From: Treponema sp.
GTDB taxonomy: Bacteria; Spirochaetota; Spirochaetia; Treponematales; Treponemataceae
DNA length: 13,029 bases
NCBI GenBank assembly: GCA_017613485.1
Contig: JAGADS010000256.1
Span: 1 to 13,029 of the forward strand
Direction of reading: 5' to 3'
Shown here piece by piece: positions 1-7,058 of this stretch; positions within the stretch are counted from its first letter, which is position 1, and the number at the start of each line of letters is the position of its first letter. Made by a program: the position numbers and the translations under genes. The notes below the pieces were generated by a model. The model was not told where the DNA came from and made no database searches. It saw nothing but the letters and a program-made list of their open reading frames with translations.

Positions 1-779
1 CAAAGAAAACAGCGGACAATTCTGTTATACAGGCAGCCAATGTAAAGGATTGCGTCAACACAATGTCTGACATTAAACTTATGCTTAAAGACATCTCAAC
101 AAGCATCAGCAGCGTCTCTGAACAGGCAGATGCAACACTTTACGATGTACACGAGGGCTCAGAATTATTGGTCATGGACATCGGTAAAATGAGCGAGATT
201 GCACAGGCAAACCTTGATACAATAATGGGAATCAAAGATCTTAGCGAAAAGATTGATACAGTCTGGAATATAATAAGCACTATCGATTCAATCGCAGAGA
301 AAACAAGAATCATTGCTTTTAATGCAGAAATCGAGGCCACATCAGCCGGTGAAAGTGGTGAGAATTTCCATATTGTTGCAAATGAAATCAGACGTCTTGC
401 CACAACCATAACAGACTCAACCAGAGAAATACGAAACAGAATAACAGGTATTCAGCATTCATCAGATAACCTGATCATCACATCCGAAGGTGGAACAGAA
501 AAAATCCGTGAGGGAAATGAAATGCTTTCAACCCTTGAAGAAGATTTTACAAAACTCAAGACATCTTCTGAGATTACCTCTGAGAGTGCAGCCGATATTC
601 AGCAGATTACAAATTCACAGGATTCCTCATTCATGCAGATTATGGCAACACTCAAGCAATTAAGTCAGGGCTTTGATGATTTCAGTCAGTCAGCCAAAAC
701 GATAAATGATTCCTCACAGAATATCAAGGACATTGCAGACCACCTAAATGAAATCCAGAACAGAGGAGGACAGATCTAA
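1..779 (+). CDS. Methyl-accepting chemotaxis protein, C-terminal part (5' end outside window)
   Basis: Cytoplasmic signalling part of a chemoreceptor that would couple to CheA/CheW. The frame is open from base 3 to the TAA at 777-779, giving 258 visible residues. The ATG at 63 is internal, because the 20 residues before it align without gaps to the methylation helix of the three downstream receptors. The hairpin tip lies about 97-112 residues into the visible part (IAEKTRIIAFNAEIEA) and is followed by the MCP signature HIVANEIRRLA. Both arms are long coiled coils rich in Ser, Thr, Glu and Gln. At the heptad-spaced positions where the neighbours carry Glu or Gln, this protein has Lys-Lys and Val-Ile, so the usual methylation sites look lost. 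The membrane domain is not visible but is probably six-helical like the neighbours. The next gene starts one base after the stop. Confidence 0.95.
   Translation, partial: KKTADNSVIQAANVKDCVNTMSDIKLMLKDISTSISSVSEQADATLYDVHEGSELLVMDIGKMSEIAQANLDTIMGIKDLSEKIDTVWNIISTIDSIAEKTRIIAFNAEIEATSAGESGENFHIVANEIRRLATTITDSTREIRNRITGIQHSSDNLIITSEGGTEKIREGNEMLSTLEEDFTKLKTSSEITSESAADIQQITNSQDSSFMQIMATLKQLSQGFDDFSQSAKTINDSSQNIKDIADHLNEIQNRGGQI
763..770 (+). promoter_or_regulatory. Ribosome binding site deciding the start of the second MCP gene
   Basis: AGAGGAGGA lies about 11 bases upstream of the ATG at 781 and overlaps the end of the previous gene. It favours this ATG over an in-frame ATG at 748, which would extend into the preceding gene. 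Confidence 0.8.
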
Positions 780-780
780 A

Positions 781-2538
781 ATGAATATTTCAGCAGCCAG
801 AAAGTTTTTTTCACAGCATCCTGGAGAATCTTTTACGGCATTCATGTACCGTACTTCCCTACTCACACATTTTATACTTACATTCCTGCCCTTTTCCTAT
901 GTACTTCTTTTTATTGATTTACCGCTTGCAGTAATCGGACAATGCTATCTGATACTTGGAATGTCTTTCCTTGCACTTGAATTTTTTATCGTACCTCTTG
1001 CAAATTATTTTACATCACACTACATGTCATACAGGCTCCATCAGTTTGACCTTGGAAAATTTGATGAGGAAAAAAGAACAAGATTATTGAGGGAAGTACT
1101 GCATTTCCCATTAAAAAAAGCCTTCTTCACAATACAGTTCTCTGTCATTCAGATTATTTCCGTTTCAGTATTCCTGAGCATAAAATATTACATTTCAATT
1201 AAAGAACATATCACGATTTTTACCATCTGTTTTCTCGCATCTTATCTGATTGTACTTGCAATCTTTGATGTTATCCAGACAATATGCTCCAAGAAAGCAA
1301 CTTCCATAGTTTCCAGCGGAGTATCTGACAGTTACGTAAACTCCAGGAAATATTCTGGATTCTCGTTGATTACGCTTTTCATCATGTATATTGTCATTCC
1401 TTTCATCATCACAGGACTTACAGTTTATTTTTCCAGCATTTCCTTTAAGCTGATTAATTCTATCCTGGTTTCCGCTATAAACCTTTTCCTTTCAACTACT
1501 TATGCCATTATTTACTTTAAGAAAATTAAGAAATATACGGACACTGTTCAGGATGCCCTCCATTCTCTCTCTGATAAAAGCATTAAGAACAGCACAATAA
1601 TTCCGGCTGATCTTTCAACGGAGCTCTCCTATACAATTTACATAGTCAATCAGACAATAAGGCTTTTTACGACTATTATTGATCAGACATCTCTTACAAA
1701 TGAAGAAATCAATTTTGCATCCCAAAACCTTTCTTCTATTTCCGAGGAAACGGCAAGTACCTCAATTGAACAGTCTACTGCAGTAAAGGAAATTGTCTCA
1801 ACCATGGAAATGACAGAGGAGCTTTCTCAGTCTATAGAGCGTAAAATTGTTGAGGTAAACCATCTTGCTGCAAAAAACATGCAGGATATAGAGCTGGATT
1901 CAAAATCAATCAAGCAGAACCTTGAAAAAATGCAGGAAATCATTCTTGCAAACCAGTCTTCAATCATGGGTATTCAGAGCCTTTCCAACAAAATTAAAAG
2001 CATCTGGGATATTGTAAACCTCATTGACGGAGTTGCAGATCAGACAAAAATCATTGCATTTAATGCTGAGCTTGAAGCAGAAAACATTCAGGAAGGAAAA
2101 GCTAAATTCAAGAATGTTGCACAGGACATCCGAACTCTTGCGGACAATGTCATGTCACTTACAAAAGAAATAAGGGCACAGATTCAGCAGATTCAAAATG
2201 CAAGCAGCCAGCTTATTGAGGCAGGTGTCGACTGTACTAATAAAATAAATCAGGGAAATAACCTGACACTTGAATTGGAAGATAAATTTAAAACCATTAC
2301 CAGCTCGGCAAACAAAACATTAAAATCGACAGAAGAAATACAAATGGTTGTAAAAGATCAGACACAGGCGTTTAATGTTATTCTTGGAAAATTACAGAAC
2401 ATCAGTTCCGGCGTTGAGCAGTTTAACATAGCAACTCATTTAATAGCAGAAACAGTTCAAAAACTCCGCAAAGACAGCGAATACCTTAAAACCTTGAACA
2501 GCTTTGAAAAGGAGGCCTCAGAAAATGGAAAAATCTAA
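781..2538 (+). CDS. Six-TM methyl-accepting chemotaxis protein (MCP2)
   Basis: Inner-membrane chemoreceptor of 585 aa. Six hydrophobic helices are predicted at about 27-52, 55-78, 114-137, 145-168, 194-219 and 223-247. The periplasmic loops are very short and the cytoplasmic loops about 25-35 residues, so there is no room for a classical periplasmic sensor domain. Residues about 250-298 form a degenerate HAMP-like linker. Heptad-spaced Glu at 323, 330 and 337 are candidate methylation sites. The hairpin tip is at 418-433 (VADQTKIIAFNAELEA). The segment after it is degenerate: the usual AGExGxxF becomes an insertion-free NIQEGKAKF, and VAxEIR becomes VAQDIR. The start at 781 is chosen for its strong ribosome binding site. 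The gene overlaps the next MCP by 14 bases, which implies translational coupling. The ligand is unknown. Confidence 0.93.
   Translation: MNISAARKFFSQHPGESFTAFMYRTSLLTHFILTFLPFSYVLLFIDLPLAVIGQCYLILGMSFLALEFFIVPLANYFTSHYMSYRLHQFDLGKFDEEKRTRLLREVLHFPLKKAFFTIQFSVIQIISVSVFLSIKYYISIKEHITIFTICFLASYLIVLAIFDVIQTICSKKATSIVSSGVSDSYVNSRKYSGFSLITLFIMYIVIPFIITGLTVYFSSISFKLINSILVSAINLFLSTTYAIIYFKKIKKYTDTVQDALHSLSDKSIKNSTIIPADLSTELSYTIYIVNQTIRLFTTIIDQTSLTNEEINFASQNLSSISEETASTSIEQSTAVKEIVSTMEMTEELSQSIERKIVEVNHLAAKNMQDIELDSKSIKQNLEKMQEIILANQSSIMGIQSLSNKIKSIWDIVNLIDGVADQTKIIAFNAELEAENIQEGKAKFKNVAQDIRTLADNVMSLTKEIRAQIQQIQNASSQLIEAGVDCTNKINQGNNLTLELEDKFKTITSSANKTLKSTEEIQMVVKDQTQAFNVILGKLQNISSGVEQFNIATHLIAETVQKLRKDSEYLKTLNSFEKEASENGKI
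2509..2515 (+). promoter_or_regulatory. Ribosome binding site for MCP3 inside the end of MCP2
   Basis: AAGGAGG sits 9 bases before the ATG at 2525 and within the last codons of the upstream gene. It selects this ATG over an in-frame TTG at 2504, which lies before the site. Confidence 0.85.
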
Positions 2539-4282
2539 GTTAGGACTTGCCTGGAGGGTTTCATTAAAAAGCATTATTCCAAACCTATGCTCCACAATAC
2601 CAATGTTCATGTATTCAATTTTTGTAACTCAGCTTCCTGTACAGCATCTTCTTATAGTCATTAAATTCGTTCTTGCAATAGTTTTAGTACTTCAGTTTTC
2701 GCTTGGACTTTACATTGATTTTCTAGTTATTAAAAAAAGTTCAGACGAGCTAAATGATTTTTATTCTGACAATTCATCCATAAAAGATCCAATACCGCTA
2801 TTACAGAAAATTGCAAAGGCACCTGTTAAAATTGCGATAATAACCATAATATTTTTTGTCGCAGGTACAATTGCACTTACAGTTCTATATGAATTCTATT
2901 TTCACATTCCAAAAACCATCAACATTCTTTCTTTTATTGAATGTCTTTATGCCTCATATCTGGCGGCTGTTTTTTCTTTTAACAACGTAAGAAGCATCTG
3001 CAGGAAAGACATGCAGACTCTAGTTGAAAAATCAAGCATACATAAAGCAGATTCAAAAATACAGTTTTTCGGACTGAGCCCGAGCAAACAATTTGCAATG
3101 TCGGTAATAATACCTGTCTTATTCGGATGTTTAACGGCAGGATACACAATAAGCATGTTTTCAGTAAAAAAAGATCTCCCCTATCCTTGGGGGGATGATA
3201 AATTCAAACTTCTTATTTCGATTATCACAATATCTGTAAACTTTTTGTCTGTGGTAATTCTTTCTATCCTTTTTAATAATTCGATTGAATCAAACAACAA
3301 GAAAATTGAATCGACTCTAAGCAAAATCGAGACATCGGATATTTCAAACACAGAAACCTTGAAAACCGATTTATTTGATGAAATATCCTATAATTATTTT
3401 CTTGCGAATCAAATCATCATGTTTATGAATAAAATCATAATCAAGGCAAAGGAAATTGGCTCAAGCATTGATGACTATTCAAAGGACCTTGTAACAATAT
3501 CCACTCAGACACAGGCTACGGCAGTTCAGCAGTCAGCGGGTACGGCAGAAATCCTTTCTATCATGAAGGAAGCAGACAGCCTTTCCCACGAAATACAGAC
3601 AAAAACTACTGAGGTTTCTGATATTGCATCCAAGACGGCAGAAAGTGTTCAGAACGGTACACAGTTTTTGGCAGATAACATGGTAAAAATGTTTTCTATT
3701 TCAAGAGCAAACACAAGTACCACAAATGGTATCCGCGATGTAAACGAAAAAATAAACAGCATCTGGGAAATCGTAAGCATAATCAATTCAATAGCAGACC
3801 AGACAAAAATCATAGCTTTCAATGCAGAGCTTGAATCAACAAGCGTAAATGAGAATGGCAGAAATTTCCGGAATGTTTCAAATGAAATAAGACGGCTTGC
3901 TAACGGAACAATGGACCGCACCAAGGAAATCAAAGAAAGGATCAACGAAGTACAGCTGGCATCAGATAAGCTTTTGCAGTCATCACAAAACTGCACGGAA
4001 AAAATAAATCAGGGTATGGAACTTATTGAATCACTTGAAAACAGTTTTTCAATAATAAGCAGTTCAGCTTCGGAAACAGCAGAATCATCTGAGGAAATTG
4101 AAAACCGCATAAAACAGGAAACAGAGGCTTTTGAACAGATTGTTACAACACTGCAGCAGGTCAGCAAGAATATTGAAAGCCTTACACTTTCCACAAAAAC
4201 AATTACAGAAACAGCGGGAAGTTTACAGACTAATTCAAGTGAACTCAGCGGATTAAAAGAAGCAGAGGAAATAAAAGGATAA
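2525..4282 (+). CDS. Six-TM methyl-accepting chemotaxis protein (MCP3)
   Basis: Chemoreceptor of 585 aa, the same length as its upstream neighbour. Membrane helices are predicted at about 13-35, 42-69, 101-124, 132-154, 190-212 and 227-250. Helix 5 carries an IIP motif (Pro197) matching VIP in both siblings, and FGLS just before it is shared with MCP4. A HAMP-like linker lies at about 252-300. The heptad-spaced candidate methylation positions are Gln328, Gln335 and Glu342, so two are encoded as Gln; in other bacteria CheD can deamidate such residues. The hairpin tip is at 423-438 (IADQTKIIAFNAELES), followed by VSNEIRRLA. There is no CheR-tethering pentapeptide at the C-terminus. The start is set by the AAGGAGG site. 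The next gene begins 12 bases after the stop. The ligand is unknown. Confidence 0.94.
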   Translation: MEKSKLGLAWRVSLKSIIPNLCSTIPMFMYSIFVTQLPVQHLLIVIKFVLAIVLVLQFSLGLYIDFLVIKKSSDELNDFYSDNSSIKDPIPLLQKIAKAPVKIAIITIIFFVAGTIALTVLYEFYFHIPKTINILSFIECLYASYLAAVFSFNNVRSICRKDMQTLVEKSSIHKADSKIQFFGLSPSKQFAMSVIIPVLFGCLTAGYTISMFSVKKDLPYPWGDDKFKLLISIITISVNFLSVVILSILFNNSIESNNKKIESTLSKIETSDISNTETLKTDLFDEISYNYFLANQIIMFMNKIIIKAKEIGSSIDDYSKDLVTISTQTQATAVQQSAGTAEILSIMKEADSLSHEIQTKTTEVSDIASKTAESVQNGTQFLADNMVKMFSISRANTSTTNGIRDVNEKINSIWEIVSIINSIADQTKIIAFNAELESTSVNENGRNFRNVSNEIRRLANGTMDRTKEIKERINEVQLASDKLLQSSQNCTEKINQGMELIESLENSFSIISSSASETAESSEEIENRIKQETEAFEQIVTTLQQVSKNIESLTLSTKTITETAGSLQTNSSELSGLKEAEEIKG

Positions 4283-4294
4283 GGCGGATTAAAT

Positions 4295-6043
4295 ATGAAG
4301 ACAGCAAATCAAACTTTGGAAAAACAAGTATACCGCTCAGGATTAATACCGGAAATATGCGCCGGAATATTCATGCTTTTATATCCCGGGGTTTTTGTCT
4401 CCTTTAATTCAAGTCAATGGATATGGGCTGCATTAGTAACAGTATGCGTGATTGTCCTTGTAGAAACTTTAATTATTCCTTTTTCAAACCGCTCGATAAC
4501 ATCAGACATCTCCCACAAGCTTACTGATTTTGAAAACGACAGGACTAAATCTCTCCACGACAGCACCCTTCTATTTCAATCACTTATGGAGCTTCCCAAA
4601 ACAAAGGCTATTCAAACAGGTCTTTTTTTCCTGACAGGCTCCATTATTGTTCCTATTCTTTATCATATAATCCCAGTTATAAATTTATCATGGCACAGAT
4701 GCTTGATGACTTTTATATCTGGTTTGTTTGTAACTTATCTTTCTGCGATAATCACATATTATCACTGCGAGAAAATTACAAATCATCTCGCAAAAAACAT
4801 TCAGGAGAAAGGGCTTGATGAATCTATTGTCAAGACAAAAAAACATTTCGGCCTTTCGCTCACTGCCAGAACAGTTTTATACCTTGTAATTCCTGTCCTA
4901 TTCTGCAACCTTATTATTTTTCTTGTCTTATGCGGCAGTACCGGTGACTTACTGATCATAGTAGAAGACAAAGCACATCAAATCATCAAGGTCTGCATGA
5001 TTACCGCAATGAACATTTTCTTCATGATATGCTGTCTTCACTTTTACTTTCACAATCTGAGGCATAGTTATTCAGTATTTGAGAAATCAATGACAGAAAT
5101 CATAACAACAGGCAGTACAAAAAAGGCAATCCGTTCATCGCTTGGTGATTTACTTCAGTGCAATATTTATAGACTGGATAAAATAGTTAAGCGATTCGGG
5201 AACCTCTTTAACAAGGCAGACTCTATCGGAAAAAGCGTACAGGAAACATCAAATAATCTTTCGGTTATCGCCCAGCAGCTTGCATCCACTTCACTTGAAC
5301 AAAATGCATCCATAAAAGAAGTACTTGCGACTATGGAAGATTCATCAGCTCTTTCACAAAACATTGCATCCACAACTGCCAATGTATCCACCAGCGCAGG
5401 ACGCACATATCAGGAATTCAATTCTTCTGTTGAGGTCTTGCAGAACATTCTGATGAAAATGGAGGAAATCAACTCAGCTAATGTTTCCATAATAGAAGGT
5501 GTCACAAATCTTGGAAAGGAAATAGAAAGCATTGGAGATGTAATTGCTATTATCAATGATATTGCAGATCAAACAAGAATCATAGCATTCAATGCAGAGC
5601 TTGAGGCAGTCAGTGCAGGAAGCGAAGGACATAACTTTCATATAGTTGCTACAGAAATCAGGCGGCTTGCAAACAATACGATGAACAGTATTAACGAAAT
5701 CAAGTCATATATATCAAACATACAGGCGGCATTCCAAAGACTTATAAATTCATCGCAGGACGGAACAGACAGCATAAACGATGAGACGGTACTGGCACAT
5801 CAGCTTGAGGATCATTTTTCTGTAATACGGGAAATGACAGACATCACTTCTGTCAAGACAAATGAAATCAAGGATATTATTGAGCAGCAGAACACTTCTT
5901 TTAATCAGATAGTCATAACTCTAAGGCAAATCAGCTCAGGAATTGAAAGTTTTACGGATCTTACAAAAAATATAAGTGAGACCGCAAGCAAAATGCAGGC
6001 AATAACCGGAAAACTCTCTTCCCTGCAGACAGAGATTGTCTAG
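4295..6043 (+). CDS. Six-TM methyl-accepting chemotaxis protein (MCP4)
   Basis: Last receptor of the array, 582 aa. Membrane helices are predicted at about 15-36, 42-63, 105-128, 133-155, 192-213 and 230-252, with Pro200 in a VIP motif of helix 5. The linker at 255-300 is only weakly HAMP-like. Candidate methylation positions are Gln328, Glu335 and Glu342. The tip at 423-438 (IADQTRIIAFNAELEA) and the following SAGSEG and VATEIRRLA make this and MCP1 the closest of the four to the general MCP consensus. A weak GGCGG lies 7 bases before the ATG, overlapping the region just after the previous stop. Six visible Cys in the membrane half are more than in the siblings. The gene ends 4 bases from the convergent peptidase gene. 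The ligand is unknown. Confidence 0.94.
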   Translation: MKTANQTLEKQVYRSGLIPEICAGIFMLLYPGVFVSFNSSQWIWAALVTVCVIVLVETLIIPFSNRSITSDISHKLTDFENDRTKSLHDSTLLFQSLMELPKTKAIQTGLFFLTGSIIVPILYHIIPVINLSWHRCLMTFISGLFVTYLSAIITYYHCEKITNHLAKNIQEKGLDESIVKTKKHFGLSLTARTVLYLVIPVLFCNLIIFLVLCGSTGDLLIIVEDKAHQIIKVCMITAMNIFFMICCLHFYFHNLRHSYSVFEKSMTEIITTGSTKKAIRSSLGDLLQCNIYRLDKIVKRFGNLFNKADSIGKSVQETSNNLSVIAQQLASTSLEQNASIKEVLATMEDSSALSQNIASTTANVSTSAGRTYQEFNSSVEVLQNILMKMEEINSANVSIIEGVTNLGKEIESIGDVIAIINDIADQTRIIAFNAELEAVSAGSEGHNFHIVATEIRRLANNTMNSINEIKSYISNIQAAFQRLINSSQDGTDSINDETVLAHQLEDHFSVIREMTDITSVKTNEIKDIIEQQNTSFNQIVITLRQISSGIESFTDLTKNISETASKMQAITGKLSSLQTEIV

Positions 6044-6073
6044 TTTTCTAAATAATTGGAGTGACAGTCTCTG
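6030..6073. other. Imperfect hairpin across the convergent gene ends
   Basis: Bases 6030-6040 can pair with 6063-6073 over 11 bp including one wobble, leaving a 22-base loop that contains both stop codons. There is no T-run on either side, so it is not a standard intrinsic terminator. It may slow read-through between the two convergent genes, or it may be chance. Confidence 0.3.
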
Positions 6074-6953
6074 CAAGAGTTCTCAGAAGATTGTTCATGA
6101 CCCTTATGCTTTCCGGGGTAAGGGATGATATATTGTCAGACTGAGTATGGAACATCCTCCATGTTGAGGGCAGCCTTTCCTTGTATGAATACTCCGGTAT
6201 CTCGCTGTATTCCCTCTCCTTTTTGGAAACTGCACGGTTCATCACAGCTTTCTCCAGATTCTTATCATTCAACAGTTCTCTTGAATATAGGGCGGCCTCC
6301 TGAGCAGGAAGCATTGTGATTGCCATTGCAGGTATTCCACAGGCTAAAAACGAGGCATTGTCACTGTATGGGACAGGAAGACTCATCCATCTGCCGGGAC
6401 ATGAGCGACGCAAGATATTCTGTGTTCTTTCATATAAATCGTTGTAGTTCTTTAAAAAAGCAGGAGATGATTTTTCCGGGAAGGTCTGACGTGCAAGTAT
6501 GGGGATTTCTCCCCTGCCACATGAGTCAAAGACATACACGTCATCGTTTGTAAAACCTAAGCGTTTAAAAATCGAGGCTATTCCAAACGCCCCCTGTTCA
6601 TTTACACCAGTATTCCAGCCCAGTTCTTCCCCATCGGTAAAGAAAATACGCACATTATGAAACCTTTCCATAGATGCAAGGGACACAGCCCATTCCATGA
6701 GCATCCAGTTTGCAGCGGAATTATCGTTTGCACCTGGACTTCCAGAGACACGGTCATAATGGGCACAGACAGTCTTTATCTTGAACTGCGGATTATACAT
6801 TTTTGACGGAAACTGAACCAGAATGTGATTCTTGCCGTCTATGACAGTCTTTACAGAATCAATTCCGTGATCCTTGAGGTAATTCTGAATAATGTCTGCA
6901 CGAGGGGCATCAGGCTCCAGATACCCTGCGAATTCTTTTGAATTAAAGTCCAT
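6048..6953 (-). CDS. M28-family zinc aminopeptidase, cytoplasmic
   Basis: Predicted metallopeptidase of 301 aa that would remove N-terminal residues from peptides using two zinc ions. The M28 ligand set is complete: His65 with Asp67 in AHYD, bridging Asp77 in GANDNSA, catalytic Glu109 and zinc ligand Glu110 in FTDGEELGW, Asp143 in FDSCG, and His269 in FHTQSDN. The common first Asp of the GADDN motif is Asn76 here. There is no signal peptide or membrane helix, so it should act in the cytoplasm, unlike many secreted M28 enzymes. It is short for the family, essentially just the catalytic domain. The ATG at 6953 is the only start before the promoter: no ATG, GTG or TTG occurs in frame upstream up to the -35 box. 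The exact substrate is unknown. Glutaminyl cyclases share this fold, so aminopeptidase activity is inferred. Confidence 0.9.
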   Translation of the reverse strand: MDFNSKEFAGYLEPDAPRADIIQNYLKDHGIDSVKTVIDGKNHILVQFPSKMYNPQFKIKTVCAHYDRVSGSPGANDNSAANWMLMEWAVSLASMERFHNVRIFFTDGEELGWNTGVNEQGAFGIASIFKRLGFTNDDVYVFDSCGRGEIPILARQTFPEKSSPAFLKNYNDLYERTQNILRRSCPGRWMSLPVPYSDNASFLACGIPAMAITMLPAQEAALYSRELLNDKNLEKAVMNRAVSKKEREYSEIPEYSYKERLPSTWRMFHTQSDNISSLTPESIRVMNNLLRTLAETVTPII

Positions 6954-6959
6954 AACTCC

Positions 6960-6988
6960 AGTATAAGCGTACTTTTCACATTTTTCAA
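6960..6988 (-). promoter_or_regulatory. Sigma-70-type promoter of the M28 peptidase, probably leaderless
   Basis: On the - strand, TTGAAA (6988-6983) and TATACT (6965-6960) are separated by exactly 17 bases; each is one mismatch from consensus. Six bases lie between the -10 box and the ATG, so the expected start point (+1) is base 6953, the A of the start codon. A GGAG lies only 2 bases before the ATG, too close for normal ribosome binding and upstream of the predicted mRNA. Confidence 0.65.
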
Positions 6989-7002
6989 CTTTTTTCTTTG
7001 TA

Positions 7003-7040
7003 TTGAAATAAAGCCTTATTTATGATAATATGCTATATCT
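7003..7040 (+). promoter_or_regulatory. Probable thrA promoter
   Basis: TTGAAA at 7003-7008 is followed after 17 bases by TAATAT (7026-7031), or after 15 bases by GATAAT (7024-7029). The region is very AT-rich, so the exact -10 is uncertain. A perfect 6-bp inverted repeat with a 4-base centre (AAATAA, AGCC, TTATTT; 7006-7021) lies between the boxes and could be an operator. The leader is about 20 bases with an AGAGGGA ribosome site at 7048-7054, leaving no room for an attenuator or riboswitch. Confidence 0.45.
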
Positions 7041-7058
7041 TTTGACAAGAGGGATTAT

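Noticed and set aside
63..779. ATG at 63 as the true start of a short MCP-like protein
   Set aside because: The frame is open to the window edge and the upstream residues align gap-free with the methylation helix of the three sibling receptors.
748..780. Longer start for MCP2 at 748
   Set aside because: It would overlap the previous gene and lacks a ribosome site as good as the one before 781.
3649..3996. Antisense open frames opposite the MCP signalling regions, including 140-409 and 3649-3996
   Set aside because: They mirror the repetitive Ser/Glu-rich coding of the + strand, recur at the same place in paralogues, and lack ribosome sites or family motifs.
6954..7058. Threonine attenuator or riboswitch before thrA
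   Set aside because: The leader is only about 20 bases from the predicted start point, with no leader peptide and no aptamer-sized space.
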